Assembly: GCF_020832045.1 (NCBI RefSeq)
Contig: NZ_JAFIFK010000032.1
Location: forward strand, 38,600-102,599
Source of the DNA: Halomonas sp.
GTDB lineage: Bacteria; Pseudomonadota; Gammaproteobacteria; Pseudomonadales; Halomonadaceae
DNA length: 64,000 bases
Direction: 5' to 3'
Each line of letters starts with the position of its first letter. Position 1 is the first letter of the stretch. The position numbers and the translations under genes are program-made. Below, one piece after another: positions 51,202-57,438 of this stretch. The notes beneath the pieces were generated by a model, which saw nothing but the letters and a program-made list of their open reading frames with translations, ran no database searches and had not been told where the DNA came from.

Positions 51202-52484
51202 CCATGATTGGCCTTGTTGACTGCAACAGCTTCTACGTCAGCTGCGAGCGAGTGTTTCAGCCTCGGCTTCGGGGCCTCCCGGTAGGCGTGATGTCGAACA
51301 ACGACGGCTGCGTGATCGCCCTATCCAACGAGCTGAAAGCGCTCGGCATCACCATGGGCACCCCGGCATTCGAGCTTCAGCATCTGGTACGTCAGAAGCG
51401 AATTCACCTTCTCTCGAGCAACTACGAGCTCTACGGTGACATGAGCCAGCGGGTGCAGTCAGTGCTCGAGGAGTTCGCCCCGGCCGTCGAGCCCTACTCC
51501 ATCGATGAAATGTTCGTGAGGTTCGACGGCTTCACCCATGAGCAACTGCTCGAGCATGCCAGGCAGCTGCACCACAACGTACGTCAGTTCACCGGCATAC
51601 CGGTCTGCGTCGGCGTCGCTCCCACGCGCACCCTAGCGAAGCTGGCGAACCGTGCGGCAAAGAAGATCCCGGCTTATGAGGGTGTCTGCGTGCTCCAGCC
51701 AGACAGCCGGGAAACCCAAGTCCTGCTTCAGAAGATCGAGCTGGGAGATGTCTGGGGTGTCGGCCGGCGACTCGTCGAGCGGCTGGCCACCATGGGCATC
51801 AAGAGCGCCTGGGACCTCGCGAAGGCCAACCCAAAAGAGATCCGGCGGCGCTTCTCGGTCACCCTGGAGCGCACCGCCCTTGAGCTGCGCGGTGTGCCCT
51901 GTATCGAGATGAATGATTTTGACGAAGCCCGCAAGCGCATCATGACCAGCCGCAGCTTCGGCAAACTCACCGACGATATCGGCGAGATCCGCGAGGCGAT
52001 CCGACAGCATGGGCAGCGCGGCGCGGAGAAGTTGCGCAGCCAGAATGGCCTCGCAAAAGCTGTAATGGTGTTCCTGAAAACGAACCCGTTCAGGCAGGAT
52101 CTGCACCAATACTCACCGAGCCTGGTGGTTGAGCTACCGCGCCCAACGTCAGACAGCCGCGAGATACTCAACGCCGCCGGCCACGCCTTAGAACGAATCT
52201 ATCGTAAGGGCTACCTGTACCAAAAAGGCGGCGTGATGCTGCTGGACCTGATAGACGCCGATCGGCAACAGCTCTCGCTGCTTGATACCCCTCAAAGCGA
52301 CGCCGACAGGCAGCGCAGCAAGAAGCTGATGGCAGCCATGGATGAGCTCAACAAGAAGATGGGGCGCGATACGGTCAAGCTCGGCAAACCCAGCGCTGGA
52401 GCTGCGTGGCACTTACGCTGTGCGCATCGCTCGGCACGTTGCACGACGCGATGGGACGAGCTGCCGCCGGTGAAGGCGCTATAA
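51198..52484 (+). CDS. umuC: UmuC-like Y-family DNA polymerase (Pol V catalytic subunit)
   Basis: 428 residues. The catalytic palm has GLVDCNSFYVSCERVFQP (first Asp) and EPYSIDEMFVRFDG (SIDE, the second acidic pair). Helix-hairpin motifs (DVWGVGRRLVERLATMGI) and a little-finger domain follow. The C-terminal DUF4113-like tail (MDELNKKMGRDTVKLG) is present, which marks UmuC rather than DinB. It copies past lesions with low fidelity. Its stop lies at the 3' end of the antisense-oriented sRNA terminator. Confidence 0.95.
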   Translation: MTMIGLVDCNSFYVSCERVFQPRLRGLPVGVMSNNDGCVIALSNELKALGITMGTPAFELQHLVRQKRIHLLSSNYELYGDMSQRVQSVLEEFAPAVEPYSIDEMFVRFDGFTHEQLLEHARQLHHNVRQFTGIPVCVGVAPTRTLAKLANRAAKKIPAYEGVCVLQPDSRETQVLLQKIELGDVWGVGRRLVERLATMGIKSAWDLAKANPKEIRRRFSVTLERTALELRGVPCIEMNDFDEARKRIMTSRSFGKLTDDIGEIREAIRQHGQRGAEKLRSQNGLAKAVMVFLKTNPFRQDLHQYSPSLVVELPRPTSDSREILNAAGHALERIYRKGYLYQKGGVMLLDLIDADRQQLSLLDTPQSDADRQRSKKLMAAMDELNKKMGRDTVKLGKPSAGAAWHLRCAHRSARCTTRWDELPPVKAL

Positions 52485-52622
52485 CGCGAAAGCCCGACCG
52501 TGAGGCCGGGCTGAATCTTCGCTTCCTTACTACCATCTCAAGCATCCTGCTCGAGCATCCTTGGTACTGAACGATCCTTCGTTCGGTCTTCCCTGAAGGG
52601 CTCTCCGTTGCCCGTTACATAT
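52485..52622 (-). ncRNA. Prophage-encoded CsrB/RsmZ-like regulatory RNA
   Basis: On the minus strand about 138 nt hold six GGA sites: GGGC-AACGGAGA-GCCC, TTCAGGGAAG, GAACG-AAGGAT-CGTTC, CCAAGGATG, CTCGAGC-AGGAT-GCTTGAG and GTAAGGAAGC. The 3' part is nearly identical to host copy 2, including GAAGCGAAGATTC and the terminator stem. Upstream lie the same promoter blocks as in the host copies. It would sequester CsrA/RsmA and thereby shift host translation. It lies between umuC and the SRAP gene. The 5' end is approximate. Confidence 0.82.
52488..52511 (-). terminator. Terminator of the prophage sRNA
   Basis: GCCCGGCC/GGTCGGGC (52492-52511, one G-U pair) is followed on the minus strand by only TTTCGCG. 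The T run is weaker than in the host copies, so read-through antisense to umuC is possible. Confidence 0.7.
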
Positions 52623-52672
52623 CAAGGTAGTCGCTTAGGGTGAAAACCGTGCTAACACAGGTTATGAAACTG

Positions 52673-52690
52673 TGTAAGAAGCCGCTTCGT
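52673..52690 (-). promoter_or_regulatory. GacA/UvrY-type upstream box of the prophage sRNA
   Basis: The minus strand reads ACGAAG-N6-CTTACA. The right half-site is perfect and the left half decayed. Six bases later comes CATAACCTGTGTTA, 10 of 14 identical to the host promoter block. A second similar element (TGTA-N9-TACA) lies at 52693-52709. Confidence 0.6.
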
Positions 52691-52715
52691 TTTGTAGGCG
52701 GCTATTACAAAGCCG

Positions 52716-53372
52716 CTAGGCGGGATTGATCAGCCCTGCATCCTCATCGTTGCCGGGCCGGTTAACATCCCGGCTCACCGGCCAGTGCTCGATCAATCCC
52801 GCTTCCAAGTGGCGAACGACGCTGCGCATCGTCTCCCGATCCGTTAGGTCAGGATCGAGCCAGGGCTCAAGGCTTGCATCGTCCAGGATCAACGGCATCC
52901 GGTCGTGCACCTCGGCGGCGCGGCCTCTCGCCGGCTCGGTCAGGATCGCGCAGCCCAGGCTGCCATCTTCTCGCTCAGCGTAGATGCCGGCGAACGCCAG
53001 CGGCTCCCGGTCTAGTCGGGTGAGATAGTGAGGTTGCTTGCCGGTCTCGGTGGCCAGCCACTCATACCAGCCATCAGCAGGCACGATGCAGCGCTGTCGC
53101 GCGAAGGCATGCTTGAAGTAGCCGCTTGTAGCCACCGTCTCGACGCGGGCATTGATCGGCTGCGCCGACCGGCCCTTTGCCCACTTCGGGCGATAGCCCC
53201 ACCACAGCTCGAGCTGTTCAGGTGCTGAGTCATGGGCAACTTGCCGAATCCCGCTGATCCAGGTGCCCGGCGGGATGTTATAGCGCGGCGGCGGCGCATC
53301 GGGTTCCATCGCGACGCGGAGTCGCTTGGCGAGCCGAGGGTAGGCGCTGAATAGAGAGAATCGTCCACACAT
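52716..53372 (-). CDS. SRAP-family abasic-site DNA-protein crosslinking protein (YedK/HMCES-like)
   Basis: 218 residues. Cys2 (MCGRF) forms the thiazolidine link with abasic sites. Other family residues are NIPPG, INARVET, RCIVPADGWYEW (active Glu) and VHDRMPLIL (active His). It shields abasic sites in single-stranded DNA near the replication fork, complementing the phage umuDC in damage tolerance. It lies immediately upstream, in the same direction, of the sRNA promoter. No SOS box is seen before its start. Confidence 0.93.
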   Translation of the reverse strand: MCGRFSLFSAYPRLAKRLRVAMEPDAPPPRYNIPPGTWISGIRQVAHDSAPEQLELWWGYRPKWAKGRSAQPINARVETVATSGYFKHAFARQRCIVPADGWYEWLATETGKQPHYLTRLDREPLAFAGIYAEREDGSLGCAILTEPARGRAAEVHDRMPLILDDASLEPWLDPDLTDRETMRSVVRHLEAGLIEHWPVSRDVNRPGNDEDAGLINPA

Positions 53373-53514
53373 GCGTCGAGTTTAGCAGGAGTCGACGGCC
53401 ACGGAATTGTGCAGCGATAGCGGTATTTTCTGACAATGCGCCCGGCTGATCTCTTACACGCCTTCATCCGAAGGTCTGCATAATGTGCAACCTGTACGAA
53501 TCACGGCAAAGCAT

Positions 53515-53730
53515 ATGCCCACACGCTGCATCACCTACCGATACTCAACGCTCGGCTCGCATACGCTTTTCTGCAGCTGCGGCAATGCTGAGCTGTGTCG
53601 CGATCAGAAGTGGAAGATGTTTCAGGTACCGGAAAGTGGGAATATTCGGGGTGTGGCGTGCCTTAAGTGCGGCTGGACCGATACAGTATCCTTTGACCAG
53701 AGGATACGGCGAGAGATGTCGATCGTTTAG
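53515..53730 (+). CDS. Small zinc-ribbon-like protein
   Basis: 71 residues from ATG 53515; the ribosome site is weak. Cysteine pairs CSCGNAELC and CLKCGW suggest a zinc ribbon. A different frame starting at 53483 begins MCNLYESRQ, like the start of another SRAP subfamily, but loses similarity at once. No function can be assigned. A 207-bp gap without a gene follows to 53937. Confidence 0.45.
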   Translation: MPTRCITYRYSTLGSHTLFCSCGNAELCRDQKWKMFQVPESGNIRGVACLKCGWTDTVSFDQRIRREMSIV

Positions 53731-53937
53731 TAGAGGATCGATATCTCGCCATAGATAAAACTGCCGAGGTTGGGCATCTTGCGCGGTCTTCGGAAACTGG
53801 CAACAACGTGCTCGCTGACATGTTATAGCAAGGCTGCGATCCTTCCTCATGAATAAACTTAGCTGCGGGGCTAGCATTAGGTAAGCGCTGCAAGAACTGC
53901 ACCACTCCAAACCACGCCGCCCCACCAAATCAACTTA

Positions 53938-55188
53938 TCAAATTTTAAACCCCTTCTTAATAACTTTTTCCGAGCTCGGGTCTTTATACAAAGCTAAGCG
54001 TATGCACATAAGATATCTAGGATCGCGAATTGAATACGAATTACTTGAAGCGTGGCGCTTTAACAATGGCGACACGCCTGAAGAAAGTTCACTTAATATA
54101 GAACCGATGCCCATATTAGTGGCTGGCACGGTAGAAGGGAAAATAGAGCGCACCATATAATCAATGTGATTTGAATCAAAATTATGCTTGCTTATACTCC
54201 CAATGCAAAAAATAACCTGATTCCTTCTGGCAACAGCAGTTGCTCTGCTATTTAAATGCCCTTCTATAACTTGGTAGCTTTTACGCAGACCGGTTTTTAA
54301 CCATGCTACATCAGCCTGTTCCAAGAGCGAATCGTCATAGTGCCAATCATTATCCTCAATCTCATAGGCAAGATATTCACAGTACTCATGAACTCTTTGA
54401 GCTATGCCCAGGGTGACCTTCATGACATAATCTGCCAGCCCTAAAACTTGAGAATCACTTAAACTCACCTGGAGAAGAGAAAATCCTTTTCTTACAATTT
54501 GTTCCACTTGAAAAGAATCAAGATTATTCACCTTATCAACTTCTTGGATTCTATTTGCGACAGACTCCGAGTTCTTGGTTTTAGAAAAATATTCCAGCAC
54601 ATTAGCTGGTGTCCCAACAATAAGAAAATTAACTTCACATTCTGCATACCTATTATCATCTAGAAGAATTATAATATCCGCCAACTCGTTCATAAGTGAC
54701 GGGTTATCAAATATAGTCTCTAGATTATCCAGAACGACAATCTTTCTCCCAGGCCTTGCTTCATTAAAAAGTTTAAATGCTTTTAAAAGCGGCTCATCTT
54801 GAGCAATGCTGTAATCTGAAGTATGGCTCAACCCACCTTTGGCAACATAGGCACTAATCTCAGCCGCCTTTTCCTCGCTAAACCCCAACTTACTAACGGT
54901 ACCTGGCTCGATCAAACAGTAGCAAATCTCTTGCGTAATTGACTGAAGTCTGGAAGCGTTACCACAATTTGCAATAACGTACGGAATAGAGCGATCGCTT
55001 AAAACTTTCTTATACAACCAAGACTTGCCATTACCACTATCCCCAAAGAGCAAAGAGTGAGAATTCCTCTTTAAGGACCTCGCTAATTTCTTTTCTAAAC
55101 CAGGACGTCCCACATACATTTCAGAGTTGACATCACTCTGCCGTGGCGTAAAGATTTTTGTTATTTCTGGTCTTTTTCTAATAAACAT
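53938..55188 (-). CDS. AAA/STAND-like ATPase with C-terminal winged-helix region
   Basis: 416 residues. Walker A is LLFGDSGNGKSWLYK (about residues 47-61) and Walker B is KIVVLDNLETI (about 155). A sensor-1-like FLIVGTPAN follows near residue 190. Residues 320-400 look like a winged helix (FCIGSISKHNFDSNHIDYMVRSIF.....YSIRDPRYLMCIRLALYK), giving an Orc1/Cdc6- or NOD-like overall plan. The gene is strongly AT-rich compared with the phage core and sits beside the repressor, where temperate phages often carry defence genes. No known defence family is recognised with certainty. Its 3' neighbour and 5' region carry their own AT-rich promoter. Confidence 0.75.
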   Translation of the reverse strand: MFIRKRPEITKIFTPRQSDVNSEMYVGRPGLEKKLARSLKRNSHSLLFGDSGNGKSWLYKKVLSDRSIPYVIANCGNASRLQSITQEICYCLIEPGTVSKLGFSEEKAAEISAYVAKGGLSHTSDYSIAQDEPLLKAFKLFNEARPGRKIVVLDNLETIFDNPSLMNELADIIILLDDNRYAECEVNFLIVGTPANVLEYFSKTKNSESVANRIQEVDKVNNLDSFQVEQIVRKGFSLLQVSLSDSQVLGLADYVMKVTLGIAQRVHEYCEYLAYEIEDNDWHYDDSLLEQADVAWLKTGLRKSYQVIEGHLNSRATAVARRNQVIFCIGSISKHNFDSNHIDYMVRSIFPSTVPATNMGIGSILSELSSGVSPLLKRHASSNSYSIRDPRYLMCIRLALYKDPSSEKVIKKGFKI

Positions 55189-55238
55189 TCGCAGACCTTT
55201 TAAATAAATAGTAGTTAAGAAAACTTCGAGAATATAGT

Positions 55239-55937
55239 TTAAGAAATCCGTCCTATCCTGACCTCACACCGCCCCAGGATCTCCACCTCGCGCATCTGCT
55301 CGGGCTTGATCATCTCGGGCTGGTAGTGCTCGTTATCGCTGATCAGGTAGAGCGCCCCACCAGCCAGGCGCTGCACGCGCTTGATGCGCCGCTCACCGCT
55401 CACCGTCAGCAAAAACACCCCCTCCTGTCGGATATCCCGGCTGGCCAGGTTGACTAGCACCCAATCCCCATCGGCAAGGGTGGTTTCCATGGAATCTCCG
55501 CGCACCTTGATACCGGCAACCTGGGTCGGTTCGATGCCCATGGCCGCCAGCTGCGCCTCGGGGAAATAGATATGCCCCTCGATTCGCTCGCCCTCGAGGT
55601 CCCGGCCTGCACCGGCGGCTCCCTCTACGTCATAGAGCCTCACTTCGGCGAGGCCAGGGGCAGGGACAGCGGTTGGGGTCAACGAAGGCACACCATGACG
55701 TTCATGAGCAGCAGACTTACTGTTTGCCATGGTTGCCGAATGTGAACCTGTAATGAGGTATTGGGTGTCGATCCCCGCCGCAGCAATAGCGGCTAGATAG
55801 CCTGAATCTGGCTTTCGAACGTCTTTTTCATAGTTGATCTGGGAGGTTTTCCCCACTCCACCAATAGTGGCCAGGGCGGTCTGACTCATCGCCAGACGTT
55901 CACGTTCTTGTTTCAGCCGCTCACCAAAGGTAGTCAA
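55239..55937 (-). CDS. CI-type phage repressor with S24 autoprotease domain
   Basis: 232 residues if TTG 55937 is used (GGAAGG eight bases ahead); longer frames would run through the operator. The helix-turn-helix is in FGERLKQERERLAMSQTALATIGGVGKTSQINYEKDVRKPD. The self-cleavage site is Ala-Gly in VEGAAGAGRD. The S24 residues are Ser in VRGDSMETTLADGDWV and Lys in GERRIKRVQ. It maintains lysogeny and is expected to cleave on RecA activation, unlike P2 C. It is divergent from the early operon across a perfect palindrome. Confidence 0.9.
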   Translation of the reverse strand: MTTFGERLKQERERLAMSQTALATIGGVGKTSQINYEKDVRKPDSGYLAAIAAAGIDTQYLITGSHSATMANSKSAAHERHGVPSLTPTAVPAPGLAEVRLYDVEGAAGAGRDLEGERIEGHIYFPEAQLAAMGIEPTQVAGIKVRGDSMETTLADGDWVLVNLASRDIRQEGVFLLTVSGERRIKRVQRLAGGALYLISDNEHYQPEMIKPEQMREVEILGRCEVRIGRIS

Positions 55938-55952
55938 AGTTGAACCTTCCCA

Positions 55953-55982
55953 TTGACAAGGTCCACGTACGTGGACCATCAT
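55953..55982 (+). promoter_or_regulatory. Early promoter with repressor operator
   Basis: TTGACA (55953-55958) and CATCAT (55977-55982) are 18 bp apart. The spacer is almost filled by the perfect 18-bp palindrome GGTCCACGTACGTGGACC (55960-55977). A repressor bound there would block the rightward early operon. Confidence 0.75.
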
Positions 55983-56018
55983 TCACTTATCCCACACGAA
56001 CCCACACAGGTTAACACA

Positions 56019-56255
56019 ATGCCCCTAACCCGTGAGCAGGCCCGCGAGGCGCTCGATAAACGCGGCATCACCATCGCCGAGTTCTGCCGCGCACATGACC
56101 TCAACGCCAATCTCGTCAGTGATCTGCTGGCCGGACGCAAGAAGGGCCGTCGCGGCGAGGCGCACCGTGCCGCCGTACTGCTCGGCATCAAGGATGGTGT
56201 GATCGACGACGTCGAAGACTTCCCCCCCAAACCCAAGCCCGAAGGGCAAGGCTGA
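56019..56255 (+). CDS. Cro-like DNA-binding protein
   Basis: 78 residues: REQAREALDKRGITIAEFCRAHDLNANLVSDLLAGRKKGRRGEAHRAAVLLGIK, a helix-turn-helix of the phage-associated DNA-binding family. It ends in a Pro-rich tail. It is the first gene after the early promoter, so it is the functional counterpart of Cro/Apl: it probably represses CI and shifts to lytic growth. Confidence 0.82.
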   Translation: MPLTREQAREALDKRGITIAEFCRAHDLNANLVSDLLAGRKKGRRGEAHRAAVLLGIKDGVIDDVEDFPPKPKPEGQG

Positions 56256-56286
56256 GTTTCCTGACCGCTGCAGAAGGACATTTGCC

Positions 56287-56490
56287 ATGTACCAGGACCC
56301 CAAACGCGTTCGAACCAAGAAAACCGTCTACCTCGACGAGTACGAGGACGGGGTGATCGTCGCCCTCTCCAACTACCTGGGCGTGCCCAAGGCCGAGGTC
56401 ATGCGCGAAATGATGATGAAGGAAGCGCGTGAAGTGCTCGGCGTCGATCTCGCTGGCCTCACGCACAGCATCACCGATCGAGCCGGCTGA
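56287..56490 (+). CDS. Small ribbon-helix-helix-like protein
   Basis: 67 residues: RTKKTVYLDEYEDGVIVALSNYLGVPKAEVMREMMMKEA, a short strand followed by two helices, as in CopG/Arc-type DNA-binding proteins. The family is not certain. It is second in the early operon and separated by 31 bp. Confidence 0.65.
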   Translation: MYQDPKRVRTKKTVYLDEYEDGVIVALSNYLGVPKAEVMREMMMKEAREVLGVDLAGLTHSITDRAG

Positions 56491-56527
56491 ACGGAGCCCC
56501 TACATCCACCGTGCATTCGAGGTGCTC

Positions 56528-56716
56528 ATGCCGGAACAACCCATGGAGCTCGATCAGGAGATGAAAGCGGTGCTCGATGCCGTTTGCCAACAGCAGGGGC
56601 TGGAAACCCGCGAACAGGCTGCCGAGTGGCTGCTGCGCCGGCGTATTCGTCGCGGCGCCCAGGGCCTGACCGGGCGTGGCAGAGCCCTCTACGAAGTGAA
56701 ACGAGGAAACCAGTGA
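56528..56716 (+). CDS. Small helical early protein
   Basis: 62 residues from ATG 56528 (GAGGTG ahead). Helical and charged: MELDQEMKAVLDAVCQQQGLETREQAAEWLLRRRIRRG, then a basic tail. It resembles ribbon-helix-helix accessory proteins of phages, but no firm family is seen. It overlaps the next gene by GTGA. Confidence 0.6.
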   Translation: MPEQPMELDQEMKAVLDAVCQQQGLETREQAAEWLLRRRIRRGAQGLTGRGRALYEVKRGNQ

Positions 56717-56961
56717 CGCATTCACGACGCCTCTCTTGCCCCCACTGCGGTAGCTCGCTGCGCATCCGTAACTCGGTGGGCATTACGCCGGTGTACCGCG
56801 AGGCCTGGGTGCATTGCAGTAACGAGGTGGAGTGCGGCTTTCGCGCCAAGATGGGCATGGAGCTGATCCACACCACCTGCCCCAGTGCCCAGCCGAATCC
56901 GGAAGTACAGCTGCCGCCCGCCCCTTCCCTGCTGGCCCAGCTGATGAACGAAGCGAACTGA
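56713..56961 (+). CDS. ogr: Ogr/Delta-type zinc-finger late gene activator
   Basis: 82 residues from GTG 56713, overlapping the previous stop. The zinc motif is CPHC (about 9-12) with CSNEVEC (about 37-43), close to the CxxC...CxxxxC of P2 Ogr and P4 Delta. The spacing of the second pair is one residue longer. The protein should bind the TGTACC-N8-SGTACA sites and recruit RNA polymerase to late promoters. In P2 ogr follows gene D; here it sits in the early operon, a changed regulatory wiring. Confidence 0.8.
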   Translation: MTHSRRLSCPHCGSSLRIRNSVGITPVYREAWVHCSNEVECGFRAKMGMELIHTTCPSAQPNPEVQLPPAPSLLAQLMNEAN

Positions 56962-56992
56962 TAACACGAAACAGGTACGCAGGAGCAGAGCC

Positions 56993-57403
56993 ATGACCAA
57001 GATCACCCCCATTACCGCCGCCACGAAGCCGCGCGCTCGGGTTCCCCAGTTGGATACCCAGAATATCGCGATCACCTGGATGTTTCGCTACGGCTACCAG
57101 CTCGATCGTGTGACGGCCCTCGAGGAGCTCACCCATTACCTCATGAGCGAACTGGACCTTTCCGAGCGTGCCGCCGAGATCCAAGCCATCCAGGCCTACG
57201 CCGAAACCAGCGGCGCCGGCCAACTGGCCCACATCGATGTGGATGCCACCACGGCCCACGTGGTGGTGATGCGCACCATGGGGGGCCGCGCCGTGGTCTT
57301 CACCACTGAAGACCTGCTGCATGTGCTAGGCCGCGCCCGCGACGAGGGTAAGGCACGTGTGGTGAACAGCTCCACCCGCACGCCAATCGTCATTCAGCAG
57401 TAA
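56993..57403 (+). CDS. Hypothetical early phage protein
   Basis: 136 residues: an N-terminal linker, a helical region (ELTHYLMSELDLSERAAEIQAIQAYAET) and a beta-rich end (VVVMRTMGGRAVVFTTEDLLHVLG). No family is recognised. Operon position between the Ogr-like activator and the primase suggests a role in replication or its control. Confidence 0.65.
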   Translation: MTKITPITAATKPRARVPQLDTQNIAITWMFRYGYQLDRVTALEELTHYLMSELDLSERAAEIQAIQAYAETSGAGQLAHIDVDATTAHVVVMRTMGGRAVVFTTEDLLHVLGRARDEGKARVVNSSTRTPIVIQQ

Positions 57404-57438
57404 CCCCTCTCTCCACCTCATGGCATAGGAGGCTCAGC

